Shown here piece by piece: positions 33,698-46,800 of a stretch of 64,000 nucleotides of DNA. The notes below the pieces were generated by a model that was not told where the DNA came from, did not search any database, and saw nothing but the letters and a program-made list of their open reading frames with translations. Within the stretch, counting starts at the first letter, position 1. Each line of letters begins with the position of its first letter. The translations under genes and the position numbers were made by a program. Source of the DNA: Planctomycetales bacterium 71-10 (GTDB lineage Bacteria; Planctomycetota; Planctomycetia; Isosphaerales; Isosphaeraceae); the NCBI GenBank assembly GCA_001898385.1, contig MKTT01000078.1, positions 30,602-94,601 of the forward strand, written 5' to 3'.

Positions 33698-35047
33698 ATG
33701 AAAACGCGATCGACGATCCGCCTCGCCGGGGCCTTCGCGCTCCTGGCCTCCCTCGCCGTGCCGCTCACCCCCGCCCGCGCCGGCTTCTCCTACTTCGCCG
33801 GGACCGGGAATTATTACGGACTCACGACCTCGGCGATGAACTGGACGCAGGCCGAAGCCGAGGCGGTCGGGCTCGGGGGGCATCTGGTCTCGATCACGAG
33901 CGCGGCCGAGAATGCCTTTCTCGCCTCGACCTTCCTGAGCGTCGCCCAGGGTCAGGCGGTCCCCTACTGGATCGGTTTGAATGATGCGGCCTCCGAGGGC
34001 CAGTTCGTCTGGTCGTCGGGAGAGGCCGTCACGTACGCCAACTGGGCGTCCGGCGAGCCGAACAACGTCGGCGATGAGGACTACGGGGCGCTTTCCTGGC
34101 ATTTCGCGCGCGGCGATCAGGTCTCGCCCGGCACCTGGAACGATACGCCGCTCAACGGGACGAGCGGATACGGCGGCAACAGCAACGGCCCGTACTTCGG
34201 CATCATCGAGCTGAGCTACAACCCGGCAGCCGTCCCCGAGCCGACATCGCTCTTCATGGCCGCTCTGTGCCTCTCCCTCGCACTCATCGCGACGTCGCGG
34301 CGCGGCCGTCGCCCGAGTCGCATGGCGACGGCCGTCGTACTCGCCCCGCTCGCCGCGTGCCTCGCGCCTGCGAGTGCGGAGGCGGGCTCCATCGCCATCG
34401 CCAACGCCAGCTTCGAGGAGCCGTCCGGCCAGATCCACGGGCCCGCTTCCGGGTGGACCCCCATCAGCAACGATGATCCCGCCAATCGCTACAACCCCTT
34501 CCAATTTTGGGGGCCGAACGCCTGGTATCTGGGGGCGAACCCCGACACCGATCCTGGGGTCGGTGGGACGGGCTATCAGGGCATCGACGGACGCTCGCTG
34601 GCGTTTGCTTACGAACAAGACCCCGGCACGGGCATCCAGCAGACCCTCGACGCGTTCCTGGAAGCGGGGATGAGCTACACTCTCACCGTCGCAGTCGGTC
34701 ACCGAAACGGCGCAGAATTTGGCGCGCCGACCCTGGGCTCACTCATCGAACTCCTGGCCGGTGACACGGTCATCGCGAGTTCCCGAGACGATATCGGGCC
34801 GGATGCAGGCACGTTCCGGGACCAGGTGGCCTTCCTTGCCGATTCCGATGCCTTCGCCGACCTCATCGGCGTAAGGTTGTCGATCCGACTGACCACCACG
34901 CTCCCCTTCACGGTCACCTACCAGGCGACGGATTGGGACAACGTGCGTCTCGTCGCGACCGCCGCCGTCCCCGAGCCGGCCGGCATCGCGATGCTGGCCG
35001 TCGGTGCGATCGCGGTCGGGATCGCGGCGCGGCGGCGCGGGCGGTGA
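33698..35047 (+). CDS. Double PEP-CTERM protein: C-type lectin unit fused to a second exported unit
   Basis: One uninterrupted 449-aa frame holds two complete exported proteins in series. Unit 1: signal peptide (residues 1-28), C-type lectin-like domain (about 30-175, with AEAVGLGGHLVSITSAAEN and YWIGLNDAASEG, then WASGEPNN), and a PEP-CTERM signal (180-208, ending RRGRRPSR). Unit 2 starts at Met209 with a second signal-peptide-like stretch (to about 229, APASAEAG), a beta-sandwich (IANASFEEPSG ... VTYQATDWDNVRLVA) and a second PEP-CTERM signal (425-449). No stop or Shine-Dalgarno sequence separates them (internal ATG at 34322). It might be a real fusion or two genes that lost the intervening stop. 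The C-type lectin domain suggests binding of glycans. Confidence 0.85.
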   Translation: MKTRSTIRLAGAFALLASLAVPLTPARAGFSYFAGTGNYYGLTTSAMNWTQAEAEAVGLGGHLVSITSAAENAFLASTFLSVAQGQAVPYWIGLNDAASEGQFVWSSGEAVTYANWASGEPNNVGDEDYGALSWHFARGDQVSPGTWNDTPLNGTSGYGGNSNGPYFGIIELSYNPAAVPEPTSLFMAALCLSLALIATSRRGRRPSRMATAVVLAPLAACLAPASAEAGSIAIANASFEEPSGQIHGPASGWTPISNDDPANRYNPFQFWGPNAWYLGANPDTDPGVGGTGYQGIDGRSLAFAYEQDPGTGIQQTLDAFLEAGMSYTLTVAVGHRNGAEFGAPTLGSLIELLAGDTVIASSRDDIGPDAGTFRDQVAFLADSDAFADLIGVRLSIRLTTTLPFTVTYQATDWDNVRLVATAAVPEPAGIAMLAVGAIAVGIAARRRGR

Positions 35048-35106
35048 TCGGCGGTTGAACCGAGCGGGGGGCCGGCGTCGTCCCCCCGCATCATGCGCCG
35101 CGCCGT

Positions 35107-35646
35107 TCAGAACTCGACGTCGAACGGCACGTCGATGAACGGGAGGCCGGCGCGGGTGGAAGCGTCGCGGACGAAGTCGCGCCAGTAGGGCCAGGCCTGG
35201 GCGAGGGCGGCGTCGCAGAAGACGTCCAGGACGGCGTCGTCGATCCCGGGGACGGCGTCGGGGTGGACCTCGTATTCGAGGAGGAACGCGGCCTCCACGA
35301 TCAGCAGGGGGATGGCGTCCCCCCTCTTCTTCCGGTCCGCCGTCGCCCCCCGCGACGCGGTGAGCCGGCAGTGGCAGGTGACGCGCAGCCTGCGCGATTT
35401 CGGGTCGAAGTCGTACACGCTCTCCGGGGGGTCCAGGCTCAGCGTGTTCGGTCCGTCGTCGGCGAGGCCCTCGGGGTCGGCGACGACCTGGGAACGCTGC
35501 AAGATCACGCGCCTCGTCCGGATGGCGCCCATGAGCCTCGCGGCCCCGCCCAGCATCCCGGCCAGCTCGTCGGGGACGTCGCCCGGGAAGGGGATCACGG
35601 CCGGGGCCTTGCCGGGGGGCTTGGGCGTGCTGCGCTTGCGGGCCAT
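35107..35646 (-). CDS. SecB-like hypothetical protein
   Basis: A 179-aa soluble protein. Its N-terminal 40 residues are basic and Pro-rich (RKRSTPKPPGKAPAVIPF) and probably flexible. The body has long beta strands (LRVTCHCRLTASRG, AFLLEYEVHPDA) followed by a helix 'AWPYWRDFVRDASTRAGLPFIDVPF', which is the pattern found at the end of the beta-sheet region in SecB-type export chaperones ('PY.RE.V.....G.P...L'). I therefore suspect a SecB-fold protein, perhaps an export or toxin-antitoxin chaperone, but no partner gene is next to it. ATG 35646 lies 205 bases from the divergent rhaB start. Confidence 0.55.
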   Translation of the reverse strand: MARKRSTPKPPGKAPAVIPFPGDVPDELAGMLGGAARLMGAIRTRRVILQRSQVVADPEGLADDGPNTLSLDPPESVYDFDPKSRRLRVTCHCRLTASRGATADRKKRGDAIPLLIVEAAFLLEYEVHPDAVPGIDDAVLDVFCDAALAQAWPYWRDFVRDASTRAGLPFIDVPFDVEF

Positions 35647-35850
35647 TGTTCTGCGAATCCTCGGCGTGGGCGGGTCGTCCGATCGACTCTCGCAGGCTAC
35701 CGCGCGGGGGGAGGGGCCGCAATCGGCGGGCGTCGACGGCTTGAGGGCCCCGCCGCCAGGCTTTATGATCGGGCCGTGCGAGGGGGCCCGCGCGCGAAGG
35801 CGGCGGGCCCGGATCATTTCGGCGCGCCCGCTGGGGAAAGAAGCAGAACG

Positions 35851-37356
35851 ATGGCGAAGACGACGGATTACCTGGCGCTCGACCTGGGCGCCGAGAGCGG
35901 GCGCGGCATGCTCGGGCGGTTCGACGGCGATCGGCTCGGCCTGGAGGAGATCCACCGCTTCCCCAACGGCCCGGTGCGGATGCTGGACACCCTCTACTGG
36001 GACCTCCCCCGCCTCTTCGACGAGATGAAGGAGGCCATCCGCAAGACCGTCGCCGGCAAGGCGTCGCTCGACGCCATCGGCGTCGACACCTGGGGCGTCG
36101 ACTTCGGCCTCATCGGCCGCGGCGACACCCTGCTGGGCAACCCCGTCCACTACCGCGACCCCCGCACCGACGGCATGCTCGACGCCGCCTTCGCGAAGAT
36201 CCCCAAGGAGCGCATCTACGAGATCACCGGCCTCCAGTTCCTCCCGTTCAACACCGTCTACCAGCTTTTGGCGCTGAAGCAGGCCGGCTCGCCGCTGCTC
36301 GACGTCGCCGAGACGATGCTGATGGTCCCCGACGTCCTCGGCTGGCTCCTCACCGGCGTCCGCGCCGCCGAGCGCACCGACTCGTCCACCACCCAGCTCC
36401 TCGACCCCCGCACCGGCCAATGGTCGGACGAGATCTGCACCGCGCTGGGCCTGCCGCGGGCCATCCTGCCCGACCTGATCGAGCCGGGCAGCGAGTTGGG
36501 AACCCTGCGGGCCTCGGTGATGGAGGAGGTCGGCCTGTCGAAGCCCGTCACGGTCATCGCGCCGCCCACCCACGACACCGCCAGCGCGGTCGTCGCCGTG
36601 CCGACCGCCAGCGCCACGGTCGGGACCGACTCGCCGCCCGACTGGTGCTACCTCAGCTCCGGGACGTGGTCTCTGCTGGGCGTGGAGGTCCCCCGGCCGG
36701 TCGTCAACGAGGAGACGTATCGGTACAACTTCACGAACGAGGGGGGCGTCCTGGGGACGACGCGGCTGCTCAAGAACATCATGGGCCTGTGGCTCGTGCA
36801 GGAGTCGCGCCGGACCTGGGCGCGGGCCGGCAACGAGATGAGCTACGAGCAACTCATGGCGATGGCCATGTCGTCGTCCCCGTTCGGCCCGCTGATCGAC
36901 CCGGACGACCCGTCGTTCCTCTCGCACGGCGACATGCCGGCGCGGATCGTCGCCTACTGCAAGAAGACCGGCCAGCCCGCGCCGGAGTCGGAAGGCGCGC
37001 TGATCCGCACCTGCCTGGAGAGCCTGGCGCTGAAGTATCGCTGGACGATCGAGCGGCTGGAGGCGATCCTGGGGACGACGATCAAGACGATCCACATCGT
37101 CGGCGGCGGCTCGAAGAACACGCTCCTCTGCCAATTCGCCGCCGACGCCTGCGGCCGCCCCGTCCACGCCGGCCCCGTCGAGGCCACGGCGATCGGCAAC
37201 ATCCTGATGCAGGCCCTCGGCCGCGGCCGGATCGGCTCGCTGAAGGACCTCCGCGCCATCGTCGCCCGCTCGTTCCCGGTCACCGTCTACGAACCGCGAA
37301 ACTCCCACGCCTGGCACGACGCCAACGGCCGGTTCCAGGAGTTGGTCCGGTCCTGA
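35851..37356 (+). CDS. rhaB: Rhamnulokinase
   Basis: A 501-aa FGGY-family sugar kinase. The phosphate-binding start reads YLALDLGAESGRGMLG (residues 7-22) and 'IGVDTWGVDFGLIGRG' follows at about 75-90; 'LSSGTWSLLGVE' (about 265-276) is the second FGGY signature. The specific pattern 'AESGRGML' separates RhaB from xylulokinase and glycerol kinase. The enzyme phosphorylates L-rhamnulose with ATP in the L-rhamnose degradation pathway. rhaA and rhaD are not in the window, but an alpha-L-rhamnosidase gene lies 21 kb downstream, which would supply rhamnose. It starts at ATG 35851 after GGGGAAAG. Confidence 0.93.
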   Translation: MAKTTDYLALDLGAESGRGMLGRFDGDRLGLEEIHRFPNGPVRMLDTLYWDLPRLFDEMKEAIRKTVAGKASLDAIGVDTWGVDFGLIGRGDTLLGNPVHYRDPRTDGMLDAAFAKIPKERIYEITGLQFLPFNTVYQLLALKQAGSPLLDVAETMLMVPDVLGWLLTGVRAAERTDSSTTQLLDPRTGQWSDEICTALGLPRAILPDLIEPGSELGTLRASVMEEVGLSKPVTVIAPPTHDTASAVVAVPTASATVGTDSPPDWCYLSSGTWSLLGVEVPRPVVNEETYRYNFTNEGGVLGTTRLLKNIMGLWLVQESRRTWARAGNEMSYEQLMAMAMSSSPFGPLIDPDDPSFLSHGDMPARIVAYCKKTGQPAPESEGALIRTCLESLALKYRWTIERLEAILGTTIKTIHIVGGGSKNTLLCQFAADACGRPVHAGPVEATAIGNILMQALGRGRIGSLKDLRAIVARSFPVTVYEPRNSHAWHDANGRFQELVRS

Positions 37357-37463
37357 GCCGGGCGTCGACGATATGACACCAGACTGCGCCGGACCCATCG
37401 ACGGGCCCGGCGCGGACGTGGTCCGGCGGGGCCGTCGGCCGCGTCTATAAGCGGCTCATCACC

Positions 37464-38036
37464 TTGAAAACCGACGAATTTACTCCGAATGATCGCGGCT
37501 GGCCGGACCTGCGATGGTCTTTCACCGACCATGGCGAAGGTGAGGGATGCCGGTTGGCGTCCGCCGAATGCACCCCCGCTTCCCACGACATCGTTCTCCT
37601 CGACCGCGACATCGCCGGGCCGGCCTATTCGGCCATGCTCGACTTGGCCCGCAGGCATTCCCTCGCATTCTCGCTGGTCTGGCGAGACGACACGTCCTAC
37701 GGCCCGCAGGCCCACACATTGCTGCGGAGCCTGGGCCCCTATTTACGCTACGAGCACCACACCCATGAATGGCGCGGCACGACGCTGATGCGGGCCAAGG
37801 CATGGGTGAGATGGTTCAGGGCGACCGAAGAATCCTTGGCCCTCATCGCCCGGTCCGAAAGCCTCTTCGCCTGGCACGGGCCGGGACTCCCCGAGGACAT
37901 GGCCTTCTACGCCGAGGACGGCCGGGGGTGGCTGGGGTCGACCGCGCACGAAAGCCTCGCCTGGATCGACATGACGGCGATCGACCGCGACGCTTCGACC
38001 GACTTCCTGGCGATGCTCCCCCTCCTCGATCGATGA
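37464..38036 (+). CDS. Hypothetical protein, 190 aa, next to the origin
   Basis: A soluble protein I do not recognise. It starts at a TTG (37464) with no clear ribosome-binding site, so the start is tentative. Visible features: 'CTPASHDIVLLDRDIAGPA', 'SLVWRDDTSYGPQAHTLLRS', a Trp-rich middle and a short acidic tail. The codon use is slightly less GC-biased than that of rhaB and dnaN. It could be an immunity-type protein, but that is only a guess. It is the last gene before the candidate oriC, at 107 bp from rhaB. Confidence 0.6.
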   Translation: MKTDEFTPNDRGWPDLRWSFTDHGEGEGCRLASAECTPASHDIVLLDRDIAGPAYSAMLDLARRHSLAFSLVWRDDTSYGPQAHTLLRSLGPYLRYEHHTHEWRGTTLMRAKAWVRWFRATEESLALIARSESLFAWHGPGLPEDMAFYAEDGRGWLGSTAHESLAWIDMTAIDRDASTDFLAMLPLLDR

Positions 38037-38164
38037 CCGCTCCTCGCGATTTCATGGCAGATCCGAGGCTCCGCGCCCGACTCCACGGGTGCGCCTCCGG
38101 AGGGAGATCGGCGTCATGAATCCCGCAGCCCGCAAGGTCGCCGGCGCGTCGGCCGTCGACGGCC

Positions 38165-38173
38165 TGTGGATAA
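38165..38173 (-). promoter_or_regulatory. Perfect DnaA box (TTATCCACA), minus orientation
   Basis: TGTGGATAA on the plus strand is the exact complement of the consensus DnaA box TTATCCACA. Two exact copies within 213 bp are not expected by chance in DNA of this GC content. Confidence 0.75.
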
Positions 38174-38315
38174 CTCGCGCCGGGGCCGCGCGCCGGTCGG
38201 GGGGCGATCCACAGGGGGCACCGGGGGCGCGAGCTTGCTGCACACGACCACGAACCGAAGCGCGCGGGCCGTCCACCGCGCCGTCCACCGGGTTGTGAAC
38301 GGGGCGGGTTCGGCG

Positions 38316-38344
38316 TTGCGGCGGGGTAAGTCTTTTGGTATGCT
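38316..38344 (+). promoter_or_regulatory. Candidate promoter inside the origin region
   Basis: TTGCGG (38316-38321) and TATGCT (38339-38344) with a 17-base spacer resemble a sigma-70-type promoter pointing toward dnaN. A second possible -10 box, TATGAT, is at 38561-38566, closer to dnaN. Either could drive dnaN. Confidence 0.35.
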
Positions 38345-38368
38345 GGACTTCGTCGGCGGCCTTGGAAG

Positions 38369-38377
38369 TTATCCACA
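38369..38377 (+). promoter_or_regulatory. Perfect DnaA box (TTATCCACA), plus orientation
   Basis: TTATCCACA is an exact consensus match, just left of the AT-rich stretch, as expected for the box that recruits DnaA to the unwinding element. Confidence 0.75.
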
Positions 38378-38766
38378 GCCCGCCCGCCGTCCTATGATTG
38401 TTACGGCGGTGTCCCTTTTCATTTATGAAGAACGGGGACGAGCCGGCCCGAGTCCCCGGGGTGAGGTGCTTCGCCCGTCGACCCGGGCGAGCCGGCGGGT
38501 CGTCCGGCCGCGAGCCGCGAATCCCGACGCGAGGGGGCTTCGCCGAGGCCACGGTCGTGGTATGATGGACCGGGAGTGGACCATTCGATCCCGATAGGGG
38601 AGCGGACGCGGGCGGCCCGGTCCCGTCCCCCCACCCCGCCCGACGTCGCGGCCGAGGCCCCCACGCCCGGCGACGCGGGCCCGCCCCACCTTTTCGGCCC
38701 GTCGGGAGCGACCGAGGCCGACCGATGCGACGTCGGCGAACGTCCCAGCCAGAACGAGGCACGCGC

Positions 38767-39885
38767 ATGAGGGCTCTGTGCAACCGCGAAGGACTGCTCA
38801 CCGCATTCAACATGGTCAGCGGCGTCGTGCCCGCGCGGAGCCCCAAGCCCATACTCCAGAACGTCAAGCTCGTCGTCGACGACGAGGAGGGGTCGGTCCT
38901 GATGGGGACCGACCTGGAGGTCGGCATCCGGCATAGGGTCCTGGGCGTGAAGGTCGAGGAGGCCGGCTCGGCCATCCTCCCCACCGCCAAGATCGGCCCC
39001 ATCCTCCGGACCAGCGGCGACGAGGACCTCCTGCTGGAGACCGGCGACGAGCACCTGCTGGTGCGCGGGGCCCGGTCCAGCTTCAAGCTCCCCCTGGAAG
39101 ACCCCACGCTCTACCCCGAGGTCCCCGACTTCGCCGGCGACAAATACCACGTGATCCTGGCGCGGGACCTCAAGAAGCTCATCCGCCGCACGGTCTTCGC
39201 GACCGACCTGGAGAGCGCCCGCTACGCCCTCGGCGGGGTCCTCGTGGAGCTGAAGCCCGACGGGATCGCCATGATCGGCACCGACGGCCGTCGGCTGGCC
39301 AAGATGGCCGCCCCGGCGCAGTCGGAGAACGACCCCCCCGCCCCGTCCGGGACGCCCGTGATCCCGGTGAAGGCCCTGAAGCTGATCGAGCGCAACCTCG
39401 TCGACGACGACCTGCTCGTCCACCTGACGATCCAGTCGGGCGCGGCGGCCCTGGTGCGGACCGAGGGCGCCGTGATCTACACCCGTCTGGTGGAGGGCCG
39501 GTTCCCCCGCTACCAGGACGTCTTCCCGACGAGCGTCGAGACCAAGGTGCCGATGGCCGTCGGCCCGCTCCGGCTGGCGGTGGAGCAGGCGTCGATCGTC
39601 ACCAGCGACGAGAGCCGCGGCGTGGACTTCCAGTTCGGCCCCGGGGCCCTGAAGCTCTCCAGCCAGGCGGCCGACGTGGGCTCGGCCCAGGTGGACATGC
39701 CGCTCGACTACGAGGGGAAGGCCGTCGAGATCACCTTCGACCCGCGCTACCTGCTGGACGCCCTGAAGACCCTGGACGACGACGCCGAGATCACCGCCGA
39801 GCTGATCGACGCCCGCAACGCCGCCGTGTTCAAGACCCCGGACCAGTATACCTACGTCGTGATGCCCCTGACCCGCGACCGCTGA
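38767..39885 (+). CDS. dnaN: DNA polymerase III beta subunit (sliding clamp)
   Basis: A 372-aa protein of normal length for the family. The three-fold clamp layout is seen in MRALCNREGLLTAFNMVSGVVPARS (domain 1), FATDLESARYALGGVLVEL with 'MIGTDGRRLA' (domain 2) and the C-terminal 'YVVMPLTRDR' (domain 3), where the family usually ends '...Y.YVVMP.R.'. The clamp encircles DNA and tethers polymerase III and other partners. The ATG at 38767 is kept because the preceding 14 codons lack homology. The gene heads a cluster with dciA, a Uma2 gene and gyrB and is next to the candidate oriC. Confidence 0.96.
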   Translation: MRALCNREGLLTAFNMVSGVVPARSPKPILQNVKLVVDDEEGSVLMGTDLEVGIRHRVLGVKVEEAGSAILPTAKIGPILRTSGDEDLLLETGDEHLLVRGARSSFKLPLEDPTLYPEVPDFAGDKYHVILARDLKKLIRRTVFATDLESARYALGGVLVELKPDGIAMIGTDGRRLAKMAAPAQSENDPPAPSGTPVIPVKALKLIERNLVDDDLLVHLTIQSGAAALVRTEGAVIYTRLVEGRFPRYQDVFPTSVETKVPMAVGPLRLAVEQASIVTSDESRGVDFQFGPGALKLSSQAADVGSAQVDMPLDYEGKAVEITFDPRYLLDALKTLDDDAEITAELIDARNAAVFKTPDQYTYVVMPLTRDR

Positions 39886-39962
39886 GCCCCCGGGCCGAGG
39901 CGAGCCGCGGGGCCCGGGCCCGGAGGACGGCCCGGTTCCCCGACCCAGGACGTCAGACCCGC

Positions 39963-40283
39963 ATGCCCCAACCCGACCCGCGCGGCCCCCGGCCCCTGTC
40001 CGACGTGCTCGGCGAGCTGTTCGCCCTCCGCGGCTACGGCCGGCTGCACGCGATGCTGGAGCTGCAATCCGCCTGGGACGCCGCCGTCGGCGAGGCCCAC
40101 CGGGCGCGCACCAAGCTGGGGGACGTGCGCCGCGGGGCCCTGACCGTCACCGTCGACCATCCGGCGCTCCTGGAAGAGCTGTCCGCCTATCGCAAGCACG
40201 AGCTGCTCCGGGCCCTGCGCGAGGCCTGCCCGGACGCCCGGATCGCCGACCTGAGGTTCCGGATCGGCCGAGTCGACGACTGA
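39963..40283 (+). CDS. dciA: DciA/DUF721 replication protein
   Basis: A 106-aa protein. The sequence 'PLSDVLGELFALRGYGRLHAM', 'LQSAWDAAVGEAHRARTKLG' and 'GALTVTVDHPALLEELSAYRK' shows the KH-like DUF721 fold with its 'W..vVG......t.p......g.L.v....s..a.eL......l' pattern. DciA helps load the replicative helicase DnaB in bacteria that lack DnaC/DnaI. Its location between dnaN and gyrB is the normal one for this family, next to recF in many phyla; no recF is found here. Confidence 0.85.
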   Translation: MPQPDPRGPRPLSDVLGELFALRGYGRLHAMLELQSAWDAAVGEAHRARTKLGDVRRGALTVTVDHPALLEELSAYRKHELLRALREACPDARIADLRFRIGRVDD

Positions 40284-40368
40284 ACGTGAGGGGCGGAAGC
40301 CAGGGGGCCCGTCGACGGACGGCCGATCGTTGTTTCCAGGGGCCCGAACGGGGAGAGGAGGCCGGACC

Positions 40369-43744
<3,376 letters not shown>

Positions 43745-43858
43745 CATGACGCGGCGTCGGGGCGAAGGACGAGGCATTCTGTGACCCAAGCAGGAGAAGG
43801 GAGCATCCCCCCGGGGGCGGGTCGGCCCCGCGGCCGGTGCGCCCCGGGGTGGGAATCG

Positions 43859-46800
43859 ATGATGGGGATAGCCCAGAAAGTCGGCCGCAACTTCAGCGAC
43901 GCCGTCCGCGCGCGGGGCCAGTCGTACTTCTCGAAGGGCCGCGTCAGCCTGATGTCGGCGAAGCCCAACGAGGTCGTCGCCCGGGTGCGCGGGACCACCA
44001 AGTACCGGGTGCGCGCCCGCCTGCGCGGCGCCCGGCTGCTGGCGACCTGCTCGTGCCCGTACTTCGGCCCGCTGGGCGAGCCGTGCAAGCACCTTTGGGC
44101 CACGCTCCTGCTGGCGGACTCGCGGGGATTCCTCCAGTCGCCGCCGAACATGGCCGTGCGGCTGGTCGCCGAGCCCCCCCGCCGCCCCGGCGCGCCGGCC
44201 CAGCCCCCCGGCGGCGGCCCCGCCCCGGCGGTCGACGCCTCCGACCTCCTGATGGACGACCGCCCCCGCCCCGCCCCGCCGCCTTACGACGGCCCCGTCG
44301 CGCTCAACCCCGACTACGGCCGCGACGTCATCATCGGCGCGCCCAGGCCGCCGCAAGGGCCGGCCCAGCGCCCCGCCCGGGGCCGGAACGCCAAGGAGCG
44401 GAACAAGGCGGCCCGCGCCCGCGACCCGCGCCACGGCGAGCGCCCCCACGCCCCGGGCCACGGCCACGGCCAGCCCGGCCCCGAGGGCGCCCCCGCCGGC
44501 TGGACGCCGACCACCGCCCGCGAGGCCCGCGCGGCGCGGAACAAGGCGCGTCGCGAGGCCGCCGCCCGCGGCGAGGCCGCCGGCGGCCCCGCCGGCGCCA
44601 AGGCCGTCAACCGCAACGCCAAGCGGCTGCTGGTCTACGTCCTGGACGTCGCGGCCACCCTGGCCCACAACCAGGTCGTCATCGACCTGGCCCGCCGCCA
44701 GCGCAAGCCGACCGGCGAGTGGGGCCCGCTGCGGCCCTGGTGGTACGCCCCCAAGGCGGCCCACGTCAAGTACGACCCCGAGGACCGCCTGCTCCTGGCC
44801 CTGCTGGACGAGGCCCACCACGGCGTCCCCACGCTCACCGCGGGCGTCGCCGCCGAGATGGCCGGCGCGGGGGGCGCGGCCGCCGCCGCCAACGGCCACG
44901 GGCCCGACCCCGCCCCTCGCGACCGCCCCGGCGGCCGGCGCAACCCCGCCTCCGAGCTGCGCGGCACCCGCCGCTTCATCCTCCGCAAGGACCACGCCGC
45001 CCTGGTCGAGCGCCTCGCCCGCAGCGGGCGCCTGCGCCTCCGCCGCACCGACGGCGAGGACGAGCCCCCCACCATGCGCTGGGACGACGGCCAGCCCTGG
45101 CGGTTCACGCTCGACGTCCGCACCGAGGCCGGCGGCAAGCGCTGGGCCTGGCGCGGCGGCCTCCGCCGCGGCGACGCCCGCATGGACCTGGCCGAGCCCC
45201 TCGTCCTCCTCCCCGGCCTCCTCGTCCTGGGCGTCGGCCGCGCCGCCCGGTTCGACGATCTCGGCGTCATGGACTGGATCGTCCGCCTGCGGTACGAGAA
45301 GGAGATCAGCTTCGTCGAGCCCCAGCAGGACCTGATGCTCGGCCGGATCCTCGCCCAGGCCCGCGTCCCGGCCCCCGAGCTGGTCGACACGATGCCCCTG
45401 GAGGAGATCGCCGCCAAACCCCGCCCCAGCCTCACCCTGCGCACCCCGCGCCAGAACTGGGGCCTGGCCGCCGACAAGCTGCTCGCCGAGCTGGAGTTCG
45501 ACTACGACGGCGCCGTCATCCCCGCCGGCCGCACCACCCCCCTGGCCGTCTCCACCGAGCTGGGCCTGGTGATCCGCCGCGACCCCAAGACCGAGAGCGC
45601 CGCCGACGTCAAGCTGTTCGAGCTGGGCTTCCGCGAGGCCAAGGACCCGCGGCTGGACCCCAACACGCTGGAACTCCCCGCCAAGCGGATGGACGCCGTC
45701 ACCAAGGAGCTGGTCCTGGCCGGCTGGCGCATCGAGGCCGAGGGGAAGCTGATCCGCCCGGCCGGCGAGTTCAAGCTCGCCCTCTCCACCGGCATCGACT
45801 GGTTCGACCTCGACGGCGGCGTCGACTACGGCGGCCAGAGCGTCAGCCTCCCCGACCTCCTCTCGGCCGCCCGCCGCGGCGAGACCATGATCGAGCTGGG
45901 CGACGGCTCCATGGGCATGCTCCCGGAGGAGTGGCTCAAGAAGTACGGCCTGCTCGCCGACCTCGGCGCCGCCGAGAACGGCGCCCTGCGGTTCAACGCC
46001 TCCCAGGCCGGCCTCCTCGACGCCCTCCTGGAGAACCAGCCCGAGATCCAGATCGACGAGGCGTTCTCCAAGGTCCGCCAGAACCTCCGCCAGTTCCAGG
46101 GCGTCGTCCCGCTCGACGCCCCGCCGGGCTTCCACGGCGAGCTGCGCGCCTACCAGCGCGAGGGCCTCGGCTGGCTCGACTACCTCCAGCGCTTCGGCTT
46201 CGGCGGCATCCTCGCCGACGACATGGGCCTCGGCAAGACGATCCAGGTCCTCGCCCTGCTCCAGCGCCGGCGGTTCCGCCGCCAGGCCAAGGGGCCCACC
46301 CTGGCCGTCGTCCCCCGCTCCCTCGTCTTCAACTGGCTCTCCGAGGCCGAGAAGTTCACCCCCCGCCTCCGCGTCCTGGACTACACCGGCCCCGGCCGCC
46401 ACCCCCTCCGCGCCGAGTTCGAACAGTACGACCTCATCGTCACCACCTACGGCACCATGCGCACCGACATCGCCGAGCTGGTCGAGATCGAGTTCGACTA
46501 CGTCATCCTCGACGAGGCCCAGGCGATCAAGAACGCCGAGAGCCAGTCGTCCAAGGCCGTCCGCCTGCTCAAGAGCCGCCACCGCCTGGCCATCAGCGGC
46601 ACGCCGATCGAGAACCACATCGGCGAGCTGTGGTCCCTGCTGGAGTTCCTCAACCCCGGCATGCTCGGCAGCGACACCGTCTTCAAGCGCTACGCCGGCT
46701 CCTCCAACGTCGAGGGCGAGGACCGCGGCATGCTCGCCAAGGCCCTGCGGCCGTTCATCCTCCGCCGCACCAAGTCCGAGGTCGTCAAGGACCTCCCCGA

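Larger units (their letters stand above)
38037..38766 (+). other. Candidate chromosomal replication origin (oriC)
   Basis: This 730-bp gap lies just upstream of dnaN. It has two perfect 9-base DnaA boxes in opposite orientation (38165-38173 and 38369-38377), 196 bp apart, and a near-match CGATCCACA at 38205. The sequence CCGTCCACCG is repeated directly at 38269 and 38281. An AT-richer stretch (38390-38435, including TCCTATGATTGTTACG and CCTTTTCATTTATGAAG) could be the unwinding element. Downstream are dnaN, dciA and gyrB, genes typical of the origin locus; dnaA itself is absent on either side within the window. This fits the bacterial pattern but is not proven. Confidence 0.65.

Noticed and set aside
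35107..37398. A 763-aa protein continuing from the SecB-like gene through rhaB
   Set aside because: The upstream 580 codons are antisense to rhaB and look like shadow sequence; the ATG at 35646 gives a compact domain.
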